22,626 bases of DNA. Origin: a virus. Shown piece after piece: positions 15,312 to 22,626 of this stretch. The stretch spans positions 1 through 22,626 of IMG/VR virus record IMGVR_UViG_3300035703_000425; one strand, given 5' to 3'. The translations under genes and the position numbers were made by a program. The notes under the pieces are model-generated. The model saw only the letters and a program-made list of their open reading frames with translations, ran no database searches and was not told the DNA's origin. Position 1 is the first letter of the stretch. Every line of letters starts with the position of its first letter.

Positions 15312-16395
15312 GGGTTGTAAATGTCCCTGCTGACGTGAAGGTATGGTAAGTATATCCACCTGACGAAGTTACTGTTCCACCTGCTGCTCTTTGACTACCA
15401 AGATAACGAATAATTAAAACACCTTGTGTTCCTGCTCCCCCGACACCACCAGCATTGCCATAAGATCCTCGCAGTGCATTTGAATTATCTGCTGCCAAGT
15501 TTCCAACTGCAGCTGTTAAAACTCCTGAAATAACCGAAGTGTGTAAATATCCTGAGCCACCACCTCCACCTGCCATAGTATTAGCTTCTGAATAGCCACC
15601 ACCGCCACCACCAAAATAACCGCCACCACCTCCACCACCGTATGCGTAAGAGGCAGCATTACCACCTTGTAATGCGCTACCTGCAGATCCACCACCTAAA
15701 CCACCAGCTCCTCCAGCAGATTGTGTCCCACCTCCACCACCATATAATGGTTTATTATCATATGGAGAGTATCCTATTTCTCCATTTGCACCACCGCCAC
15801 CACCACCAGCATTTCCTGTTCCTGCTCTTGATGCTCCGCCACCACCACCACCACCAGCTATAATTCTTGCAGTTGCCTGCGAAATTGTTGTACCTAAAAA
15901 TATTCCAGTATAACCACCACCTCCGCCACCGTATCTATTATCAGTGGTGCTTGGCATCGTACCACCACCCCCAAGAGCACCAGTATTTGAATTGACAAGA
16001 CCACCACCGCCAATAACTACTGAGTAGATTATTCCTGATGTAGCTCCTATACTTCCTGTTGCTGCTCCACCAGCACCACCTGGAGCACCGTATGTCCATC
16101 CACCAGCAGTTCCACCAGCACCTCCACCGCCCCATGCAAATACTTCAAATTCAAAAGGTCCCATAGCAAGAGTTACCCAGTTCAATCCAACCCATACCTC
16201 TAAAGTATTTAGAGTTGTATTCCAGATAGTAGTTCCTGCAGTAGGATTTGCTGGTCTATTCGCTACTGATTCAATACCACCACCAAGTTCAACTGTTGAA
16301 CTTATTTTAGATTGTGTTATTGCATTATTAGCAATACTATTCTCTGTCACTGCATTATTGGCAATAACATTAGATGTAATTTTAGTGAGTGCCAT
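15307..16395 (-). CDS. Glycine-rich tail-fibre/adhesin protein (MALT-type anchor)
   Basis: The 362-residue product starts with ALTKITSNVIANNAVTENSI, an anchor shared with the next two genes of the array (each begins MALT and reaches VELGG). The linker module follows (VANRPANPTAGTTIWNTTLN, about 44-63, then LEVWVGLNW). The glycine-rich domain starts FEFEVFAWGGGGAGG (about 81-95) and contains long GGGGGG blocks, including GGGGGGGYFGGGGGG. It ends near GVLIIRYLGSQRAAG, and the closing module GGYTYHTFTSAGTFTTQ is C-terminal. The shared anchor suggests that all MALT proteins attach to the same virion partner while their tips differ. The upstream gene stops two bases before the ATG. Confidence 0.85.
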   Translation of the reverse strand: MALTKITSNVIANNAVTENSIANNAITQSKISSTVELGGGIESVANRPANPTAGTTIWNTTLNTLEVWVGLNWVTLAMGPFEFEVFAWGGGGAGGTAGGWTYGAPGGAGGAATGSIGATSGIIYSVVIGGGGLVNSNTGALGGGGTMPSTTDNRYGGGGGGYTGIFLGTTISQATARIIAGGGGGGGASRAGTGNAGGGGGGANGEIGYSPYDNKPLYGGGGGTQSAGGAGGLGGGSAGSALQGGNAASYAYGGGGGGGYFGGGGGGYSEANTMAGGGGGSGYLHTSVISGVLTAAVGNLAADNSNALRGSYGNAGGVGGAGTQGVLIIRYLGSQRAAGGTVTSSGGYTYHTFTSAGTFTTQ

Positions 16396-16402
16396 ATTTA
16401 TC
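16395..16402 (-). promoter_or_regulatory. Weak late-promoter-like box at the 362-aa gene start
   Basis: The minus strand reads GATAAATA, and its last A is the first base of the ATG. It also contains the TAA stop of the 1051-aa gene. A promoter here could not produce an intact transcript of the adjacent gene, so the match may be chance. Confidence 0.2.
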
Positions 16403-19400
16403 TCAGTTTATGGGCAGAAGTTGGTGGTGTGAAGTTTGCAGTATATCTAGCATAACCATTAGTTATGCGCAAATCATCGATATAACCATTAAACGCGAAA
16501 CTTGAAAGATCAACCCAGATACCTATTGAAAGTATATCATTTGATGGTGTTGTGCTGTTTGCAGCAGACGCTTTAGAAGTCCCATTTACAAATAATCTTA
16601 AAGTGCCAGATGCTCTAGTGATAGCAACATGAACCCATTGGTTTAATGGAAAATTATCTGGATCTGATATAACAGCAGTTCCACCAATATTCCAAGTTAA
16701 TTTTGCTGCATCTGGATATGTAATTAATCCTCCGCCACTATTTGAAGCAAATAAAGTTTGACTTCCACTAGTTAATTTATAAACCCATGCTTCTATCGTA
16801 TAATCACGACTACCATAATTAAAAGGATAAAATGATTTTATAGCAACATAATCTCCAGTCCCATCAAATACCATAGACGATCCACCGAACTTGCTCTGAG
16901 CAGTAGAAATTTTAGCGTCGCCTACAGTTTCTAAAATAGTTTTAGATGTTGCATCAAAAATACCAGCATTTGTAAAATTACAGAGTAATGAAGTATTGGT
17001 TACTGCTGTTACTGGAGATGTTGGGGGTGTAAATGCAGAAGTATATAAGGCAGTTCCTTTGATTAAACGAAAATTTGAAATATATCCGTTAAAAGTATTT
17101 GCGCCAGAACCATCAGCTCCAATGGATAATACCACAGCATTATTTGTTGAAGCCGCAGATGTAGTTGTAATAGAAGTTACTACAGCGCCATCAGCAAAAG
17201 TTTTAAGTGCAGTTCCTGATCTAGTTACAGCAAGATGATACCATCTCCCAGTTTTAGGAGCTGCTATTACTGTGGCGGCAGAAGCGAGATTCCAGTTACT
17301 ACCATCAGTTGAGCCGTAAAATCTAAGTTCGCTCCCAATGATTGACATCATATATGAACCATAATTAGCATTAGCCCAACCTTTATCAAAAATACATCCT
17401 GATGCAACGCTATTAAAATAAACCCAGCATTCAATAGTGAAATCTGTCAAGCTGTCAAAGGCAGCATTATCTGGTACAGTTAAATAATCTCCAGTGCCGT
17501 CAAAATATGCAGAACCTCCATGGGTTGCTGCGTCATATGCAATATTCGGTGCAAATGGAGAAAAATTAAATATTTTAACATCGTTAGCTACTGTTAATGC
17601 AAAATTATTTGTAGAGTTATCAATAAATCTATTAGACTGGCAAGTTAACAGAGAAGTATTAGTAATAGCAGTTAATGCAGATGTTGGTGGTGTAAAGGCA
17701 GAAGTATAAACTAAAGATCTTGTAACTCTAAAGTTAGAAATATATCCGCTAAATGCACCGTCTCCAGTAGAATTAATTCCACCAATATCAAAGTTTGAAC
17801 CTGCAGCATATCCTGAAGTATATGTTCCAGTTCCACTAACTGTGCCATTAATATAAACAGTAATATTACCTGATGAAAATGTTACTGCAAAATGTTGCCA
17901 TTGATTTGCTATCGGTGTAAAAACTGCACCTGTTCCTTCGCTTCCAGCTTTTGCTATTTTGTTTGCTGGATAGTTTCTAATAATAGAACCTTCATTCGGA
18001 CCACCATCAAATAATCCGATTACGCTACTGGTCGCGGGATACATCCAACACTCAATAGTGACATCTCCGCTAGCTGTTAATACGCCAGATCCAGATTTTC
18101 TTAAATAATCTCCACTACCATCAAAGTAATTACTCCAACCTGCTGGACTAAATGGCGAAAATGATCCTTGCGTGGAGTTACCAACTCTAGTTATTGTGAA
18201 GTTGTTTGATGACGAATCTAAAAATACATTATTATTTTTATTGTTTGTTCCATTTGCAGATAATAATAAAGAATTAAATCTAAAGTAAGCATCAGCAAGA
18301 GATATCGTAATGTTAAATGTCCTTGGACTATCTTGGTTCTCAGTATCAGTAGCAATAACTGTAAATGAATAGACAGTTTCTTCGGTGAGACCAGTTACAG
18401 TGCCAGATAATAAACCACCTGATGACAATGTTAATCCAGTTGGTAATGTACTACCAGATTGCAAAGCAAACGTAGATGCTCCTGTAGCACTTAACTGTAT
18501 TGATATGGCAGTATCAGCTGCGCCATCTAATGCAGAACCAGTTACCCATGATGGTGTAGCAGAGAATGTAACTCCGTTGACACGAATACCAACTCCACCA
18601 TCTGGATTTACAAGATAAACAATATAAGTTCCAGCGGCAGTGGCAGGAACTTGAGCACGAACAACAGTAGAACTTACAAATGTAGTTGATGTTGCAGGAA
18701 TATTGTTTATCAATACCTGACAACCAGTGAGAAATCCAGAACCTGTTAGTTTAATATAACCGCCAGCAATATCTACAGCAGTATCATCAAGAACTGTACC
18801 ACCACTATCTGTAACTTGTATATTCGATATCTTTATTCCTAGACCAGTTAAATCTGGTTTATCAGTTAAATCATTATAACTTGTTGTTAAAAATGCAGAA
18901 CCTTTTGCTGTGGTTACTTCGATAACTGCTCCGTTTCCTGGAGCTTCTGAGAAAGTTAATGCTGCGCCAGAAACAGAGTAAGTATTTCTAATTTGGTTTA
19001 CACCATCAATTACTACAGTAGTTTGATTTTCATTTGACGGTGTAACTGATAGTGTATAAACTGTTTGTGTTCCATTACCTGTAAATATATCTGAAACAAA
19101 TGAAACAACTCCTGGTGCTAATGTCCAGGAGATAATAACAACCTCATCGTTTAAATCTGCGCCAGAGCCAAGTGTTACTGTTGTTGCATTTGTAGCAGTA
19201 AAGTCTGCTGGTAGCAATTTAATACCATTGACATAAACATCAACATATCCAACAGAGTAACCTGCTGATGTTGTAAATACTGTCTGTGATGCAGTTGCTG
19301 TAAACACATCAACTACACGAGAGCCAATTCCTTGTTGATCTAATTGAGTAACAACCCATCCAGCATTATAGTATACGCTTAGTTTGCCAGTGGTGGTATT

Positions 19401-19553
19401 ATACCACAGATCACCAGTAGATGGAGTTGGAGAAGTTGGAGCAGTTGCGGACGTAGTAACTGCGGCACCACCAAGTTCTACGTTAGGATCTATCTTGTTT
19501 TGCGTGACTGCACTGTTTGCAATCAGATCTGTTTTAATTTGTGTTAGTGCCAT
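16398..19553 (-). CDS. Large modular tail fibre with IPT/TIG, putative-Ig and three LamG-like domains
   Basis: The 1051-residue product is the largest in the window. In order it shows a MALT anchor (1-28, ending in VELGG), a linker module (about 37-69), two related beta modules (about 80-143 and 154-218, each with VFTATASQT or IFTGNGTQT followed by VDG or VNG), and a fibre-shaft motif SYNDLTDKP (225-233). An IPT/TIG domain follows at about 243-335 and a putative-Ig (He_PIG-like) domain at about 337-418. Three LamG/concanavalin-A-like domains lie at about 474-622, 681-845 and 892-1046, each with FDG(S/T)GDYL or FDGTGDYV, then (T/D)(I)E(C/A)W(M/V)Y, and ending FTPPTS. LamG domains usually bind glycans. 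It lacks the glycine-rich domain found in its neighbours. No strong ribosome site was seen. Confidence 0.88.
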   Translation of the reverse strand: MALTQIKTDLIANSAVTQNKIDPNVELGGAAVTTSATAPTSPTPSTGDLWYNTTTGKLSVYYNAGWVVTQLDQQGIGSRVVDVFTATASQTVFTTSAGYSVGYVDVYVNGIKLLPADFTATNATTVTLGSGADLNDEVVIISWTLAPGVVSFVSDIFTGNGTQTVYTLSVTPSNENQTTVVIDGVNQIRNTYSVSGAALTFSEAPGNGAVIEVTTAKGSAFLTTSYNDLTDKPDLTGLGIKISNIQVTDSGGTVLDDTAVDIAGGYIKLTGSGFLTGCQVLINNIPATSTTFVSSTVVRAQVPATAAGTYIVYLVNPDGGVGIRVNGVTFSATPSWVTGSALDGAADTAISIQLSATGASTFALQSGSTLPTGLTLSSGGLLSGTVTGLTEETVYSFTVIATDTENQDSPRTFNITISLADAYFRFNSLLLSANGTNNKNNNVFLDSSSNNFTITRVGNSTQGSFSPFSPAGWSNYFDGSGDYLRKSGSGVLTASGDVTIECWMYPATSSVIGLFDGGPNEGSIIRNYPANKIAKAGSEGTGAVFTPIANQWQHFAVTFSSGNITVYINGTVSGTGTYTSGYAAGSNFDIGGINSTGDGAFSGYISNFRVTRSLVYTSAFTPPTSALTAITNTSLLTCQSNRFIDNSTNNFALTVANDVKIFNFSPFAPNIAYDAATHGGSAYFDGTGDYLTVPDNAAFDSLTDFTIECWVYFNSVASGCIFDKGWANANYGSYMMSIIGSELRFYGSTDGSNWNLASAATVIAAPKTGRWYHLAVTRSGTALKTFADGAVVTSITTTSAASTNNAVVLSIGADGSGANTFNGYISNFRLIKGTALYTSAFTPPTSPVTAVTNTSLLCNFTNAGIFDATSKTILETVGDAKISTAQSKFGGSSMVFDGTGDYVAIKSFYPFNYGSRDYTIEAWVYKLTSGSQTLFASNSGGGLITYPDAAKLTWNIGGTAVISDPDNFPLNQWVHVAITRASGTLRLFVNGTSKASAANSTTPSNDILSIGIWVDLSSFAFNGYIDDLRITNGYARYTANFTPPTSAHKLR
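18300..18827 (-). repeat. IPT plus putative-Ig coding block, paralogous to 20349-20882
   Basis: This block and the one at 20349-20882 encode proteins matching at roughly four fifths of positions by eye, including GGTV.DDTAVDIAGGYIK, TTFVSSTVVRAQ and LQSGSTLP. The sequences on both sides differ, so it is a shared module within two otherwise different genes. Confidence 0.85.
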
Positions 19554-19559
19554 TTTAGT

Positions 19560-21239
19560 TTAGAATGTTAATGTTCCAGAAGCAGTAAATTTGTAAACTC
19601 TATAACCGCCAGAAACAGTTACTGTTGGCGATCCAGTTGTTGATGAAGCAGCAAAGTATGTAGAAGGATAACGAATAATTACTATACCAGATCCACCATT
19701 ACCTGAAATAATTCCACTGGCTCCACCTCCGCCACCTCCAGTATTAACAGTTCCTGCAGTTCCACTATTACCTGCAGCACCTCCACCTAATCCACCTGCA
19801 CCAGATGTGCTTCTACCGCCTCCACCACCTCCACCAGCATAATAAGTTGATGTTCCAGATATATCGTATTGTAATCCAACTCCTCCTGGACATGTTGAGC
19901 CTGCTCCTCCACCACCTGCTGCACCAGCTCCTCCACCGCCACCACCAGAATATGATGGATCTCCATTACCTGCACCACCAGGATTACCTTGCCCAGCTAC
20001 GAACCCTGTAGTTCCTGCATATGTTCCTCCGCCAGAACCTCCACTCAAACTTACATTTTGTGTGTTGCCGCCTCTACCACCACCGAATGAAGTTATTGTT
20101 GTTCCAGCACTAGAAGATATTACGGAATTTCCTCCATTTGTTGCAGTACCATCAATAGCAGCACCACCACTACCTCCACTACCAACAGTTATTGTATAAG
20201 TAGTTCCAGAAGCAGCAGCTAAAGTTGTTCCGTATAAAAGACCGCCTGCTCCTCCTCCTCCACCACCACCGCTACCAGAATTTGTAGAACCTCCACCACC
20301 GCCACCTGCAACAACCAGATAATCAACAGTAGATGGGAATGTTATAATATTGACTGTAAGGTTAAATGTTCTACTTGATTCTTGATTTTGTGCATCGGTA
20401 GCAATAATAGTGAATGAATATACAGTTTCCTGAGTTATTCCAGTTACAGTACCAGATAGTAAACCACCAGATGTTAAAGTTAAGCCAGCGGGTAATGTAC
20501 TACCTGATTGCAATGTATAAGTTGTAGCATCAGTTGCGTTTAGCTGAACAGATATTGCTTGATCTACAACTCCGCTTAACGTTGAGCCAGTTACCCAAGT
20601 TGGTGATGCAGAAAATGTTACACCATTTATTTTAATGGCGACTCCACCATCTGGATTAACAACATAAACAAAGTATGTTCCAGCAGCAGTAGCTGGTAAT
20701 TGTGCTCGCACAACAGTTGAACTAACAAATGTAGTTGATGTTGCTGCTACATTATTAACGATAACTTGACATCCAGTAACAAAACCAGTGCCTGTAATTT
20801 TAATGTATCCACCAGCAATATCTACTGCCGTGTCATCGATAACTGTTCCACCAGAATTGGTAACTTCAACAGTAGTAATCTTTGGACCACTGCCACCACC
20901 TCCACCGCCAGAACCAGCAAATGATATAATTTCAAAGTTATAGTTATTTGGTATAGCTGAGGAGAATGTCACTACGTTACCAGAAACAGAATAAGAATTT
21001 TTAAGCTGAACAACACCTTCTATAATAACAATCGTTTTATCTTCATCTGTTGGCGTTTCGGTTATTGTATATTGAGTAGTAGTTCCATTACCAGTAAATT
21101 TATCTACAATTACATCTAATCCACCACCCAGTTCAACCGATGAATCTATTTTAGTTTGCGTAACTGCACTGTTTGCTATTTTATCAGCTGTAATTGAGCT
21201 GTCTGCAATAAGATCAGTTTCTATTCTTGTAAGTGCCAT
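19560..21239 (-). CDS. Modular tail fibre with IPT/TIG, putative-Ig and glycine-rich tip
   Basis: The 559-residue product has a MALT anchor (1-40, with repeated (A/S)(V/I)T.(K/T)KI segments and VELGG), one beta module (about 44-108, with KFTGNGTTTQYTI and VIIEGVVQ), a GSGGGGGGSG linker, an IPT/TIG domain (about 120-210) and a putative-Ig domain (about 212-297). The glycine-rich domain follows, from VDYLVVAGGGGGG (about 305) to GSGIVIIRYP (about 525), and a closing module SGGYRVYKFTASGTLTF ends the protein. Its core is paralogous to that of the 1051-aa gene, but the tip is glycine-rich instead of LamG. This is direct evidence of tip swapping on a common stalk. The upstream gene ends eight bases before the start; no strong ribosome site is visible. 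Confidence 0.87.
   Translation of the reverse strand: MALTRIETDLIADSSITADKIANSAVTQTKIDSSVELGGGLDVIVDKFTGNGTTTQYTITETPTDEDKTIVIIEGVVQLKNSYSVSGNVVTFSSAIPNNYNFEIISFAGSGGGGGGSGPKITTVEVTNSGGTVIDDTAVDIAGGYIKITGTGFVTGCQVIVNNVAATSTTFVSSTVVRAQLPATAAGTYFVYVVNPDGGVAIKINGVTFSASPTWVTGSTLSGVVDQAISVQLNATDATTYTLQSGSTLPAGLTLTSGGLLSGTVTGITQETVYSFTIIATDAQNQESSRTFNLTVNIITFPSTVDYLVVAGGGGGGSTNSGSGGGGGGGAGGLLYGTTLAAASGTTYTITVGSGGSGGAAIDGTATNGGNSVISSSAGTTITSFGGGRGGNTQNVSLSGGSGGGTYAGTTGFVAGQGNPGGAGNGDPSYSGGGGGGAGAAGGGGAGSTCPGGVGLQYDISGTSTYYAGGGGGGGRSTSGAGGLGGGAAGNSGTAGTVNTGGGGGGASGIISGNGGSGIVIIRYPSTYFAASSTTGSPTVTVSGGYRVYKFTASGTLTF
20349..20882 (-). repeat. IPT plus putative-Ig coding block, paralogous to 18300-18827
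   Basis: This is the second copy of the module described at 18300-18827. At the DNA level short identical runs of about 20 bases occur, for example in the part encoding TNVVDVA-like and VRAQ segments, but there is no long exact identity, so the duplication is not very recent. Confidence 0.85.
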
Positions 21240-21244
21240 TTAAT

Positions 21245-21252
21245 TATTTATC
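21245..21252 (-). promoter_or_regulatory. Late-promoter-like box before the 559-aa fibre gene
   Basis: The minus strand reads GATAAATA. It contains the TAA stop of the upstream gene, and T4 geometry would place the transcription start at or beside the ATG at 21239. Function is uncertain for the same reason as at 15304. Confidence 0.35.
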
Positions 21253-22626
21253 CAGTAAATACGCCAGATGTTGTAAAGGTATGATATGTATATCCATCAG
21301 CAGAAGTTATTGTACCGCCAGAGCCACGTTGTGGACCAGCGTATCTTATGATAAAGATACCAGAGTTTCCTGGTTGTGATCCACCATGCCCACCACCCCC
21401 AGTATTAGCTCCATGAGATGTTCCACCAAGAGCGCTACTGTTTCCACCTTTACAGTAAATTGCATTATTCAACCATGTTATTCCTGGTCCTCCTGTCCAA
21501 AGAGCAGCTCCTCTACCACCAGCTCCTCCTCCACCACCAGTTAATGCTAATGTGTCACCTTGACCGCGACCAGCATTTCCTTGTCCATATCCAGTAGTAG
21601 AAACTTGTGTTGATGCGCCACCAAATTGATTATCAGCCCAGAATTCTTGATATCCAGCTGCGCCACCACCAGAACCACCTGGAGAACCGTCGCTGAGAGA
21701 GTTAAAATTAACAACATTACCGCCTGCTCCACCAGCAATAGCTGTAATCGTATAATTACTATGAACTAAAGTAGAATTAGTATCTGCTGCACCAACAGTT
21801 ACTGTATATGTTTCTCCAGGTAGAACATTAAATTGATTTCCAGTCGTATAGACTAATCCTCCAGCACCACCGCCACCACCTGGTTGGTTTCCAGAACTAA
21901 CCCCTCCAGTTCCTCCACCAGCAGCTAAAAGTATATCTGCATCATATCCATATTTTTGTTTGATAATAAGAATACCTGATCCACCACCTCCTGTTGATGC
22001 ATAGGAACCACCCCCACCACCAGTTCCTGCTATTCCTGGCTGTCCTGTTTTTCCGCCACCACCAACACCCCCTAATTGCTGAGAACCATCTCCAAATGGT
22101 TCTCCTCCTCCACCACCGCCACCGTAGTATCCTCTGGTTCCTGTTGTAGTATTACTAGAATTAGTTCCTCTAATTGTAAAATTAGAAAACAGTCTACCAG
22201 CACCACCAGGAGAAGCATAGTTACCGCTAGCTGCTGCTCCTGCTCCTCCAGCGCCACCACCAGCACCTCCTGCAGTGCTACCTCCAGAATATGGAGCACC
22301 ACCAGCATTACCAAATCCACCAGTTGCACTTCCTGGCTGTAAAGCTCCGCCAGAAGAACCACCGCCTGATCCGCCTGCGCCCCCATTAGAGCCACCATAT
22401 GCTCCAGCGCCCCCACCGTATCCTATCCAATCAACAGGTAATGCATTTTTTCTTATAGAAGTATTACTACCAGCAAAACCACCTCCATAAGTGGCAGTTG
22501 ATGCTGCTCCTCCTGCTCCAACTGTTATTCCAGTTATTGGATTACCACCAATATAAGAAACTGCAGCAGCACCTGTTCCAGCACCACCAGTAAATGTAAT
22601 AGTTGGAGCAGAAGTATAACCGTTGC
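21248..22626 (-). CDS. Glycine-rich adhesin with two tandem glycine-rich domains, N-terminus beyond window
   Basis: The frame is open across the entire interval with no stop and runs off the right edge, so at least 458 residues are visible and the start is missing. The visible part begins NGYTSAPTITFTGGAGTGAA, a beta-type motif, followed by a first glycine-rich domain that ends in GGGGSGILIIK. A second one begins at once (QKYGYDADILLAAGGGTGG), runs through long GGGGG blocks and ends GIFIIRYAGPQRGSGG. The closing module SADGYTYHTFTTSGVFTG is C-terminal. Two complete glycine-rich domains in tandem set it apart from its neighbours, which have one. A TTG at 21472 is not a credible start, because coding sequence of the same character continues upstream. 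Confidence 0.85.
   Translation of the reverse strand, partial: NGYTSAPTITFTGGAGTGAAAVSYIGGNPITGITVGAGGAASTATYGGGFAGSNTSIRKNALPVDWIGYGGGAGAYGGSNGGAGGSGGGSSGGALQPGSATGGFGNAGGAPYSGGSTAGGAGGGAGGAGAAASGNYASPGGAGRLFSNFTIRGTNSSNTTTGTRGYYGGGGGGGEPFGDGSQQLGGVGGGGKTGQPGIAGTGGGGGSYASTGGGGSGILIIKQKYGYDADILLAAGGGTGGVSSGNQPGGGGGAGGLVYTTGNQFNVLPGETYTVTVGAADTNSTLVHSNYTITAIAGGAGGNVVNFNSLSDGSPGGSGGGAAGYQEFWADNQFGGASTQVSTTGYGQGNAGRGQGDTLALTGGGGGAGGRGAALWTGGPGITWLNNAIYCKGGNSSALGGTSHGANTGGGGHGGSQPGNSGIFIIRYAGPQRGSGGTITSADGYTYHTFTTSGVFTG

Noticed and set aside
21248-21472. A separate 74-aa gene starting at TTG
   Set aside because: The same frame is open and equally glycine-rich up to the window edge, so this is only the C-terminal end of a larger protein.
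11934-22626. Dense CCACCA-type repeats as a possible CRISPR array or satellite
   Set aside because: There is no constant repeat length or spacer structure. The signal follows glycine codons in known frames.
1-22626. tRNA genes, strong host-type promoters or hairpin terminators
   Set aside because: Gaps between genes are mostly below 35 bases, and the one gap of 85 bases (4286-4370) shows only the late-promoter-like box.

Overview
This window reads as part of the late, virion-structural region of a T4-like contractile-tailed phage, most plausibly a marine one. Every supported gene lies on the minus strand, so transcription runs from base 22626 towards base 1. The DNA is AT-rich. Genes are packed with gaps of a few bases or with ATGA/TAATG overlaps, and no tRNA, integrase, CRISPR or insertion-sequence signal was seen. 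Host assignment is inference: the neck and terminase genes are of the T4 type, while the fibre N-termini and the 126-aa protein at 11525-11905 resemble proteins I associate with phages of marine bacteria such as cyanobacteria or SAR11.

In transcription order there are three regions. (1) 22626-11934 is an array of large adhesin or tail-fibre genes. Most carry a short N-terminal anchor, a small linker module and a long glycine-rich domain of the kind that can fold as packed polyglycine-II helices, often closed by a short 'YHTF..SGTF' module. One member (16398-19553) carries three LamG/concanavalin-A-like domains instead of the glycine-rich domain, although it shares an IPT/TIG plus putative-Ig core with its glycine-rich neighbour (19560-21239). 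(2) 11905-4371 holds a small conserved marine-phage protein followed by what looks like a duplicated gene cassette. In each copy a fibre protein with a C-terminal 'RWYP' beta domain is followed by a 63-78-aa protein with an HQPF...WANE motif, then a large possibly propeller-like protein with an Ig-like C-terminus, then a 208-230-aa protein of unknown function. (3) 4285-1 holds the neck and packaging genes: gp13, gp14, an inserted 221-aa fibre-like protein, gp15 and the large terminase gp17 (cut by the window edge).

The genes fit a single late programme. The fibre array and duplicated cassette would supply host-recognition parts, the neck proteins join head to tail, gp15 caps the tail, and gp17 packages DNA. 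Late-promoter-like (A/G)ATAAATA boxes precede gp13, the 126-aa gene, the 81-aa gene and some fibre genes; several of them contain the stop codon of the upstream gene.

The most notable observations are the duplicated cassette, the domain-shuffled adhesin array with short exact DNA repeats that could serve as recombination points, a beta-rich insertion in gp13, and a 16-glycine tract encoded by near-perfect triplet repeats.
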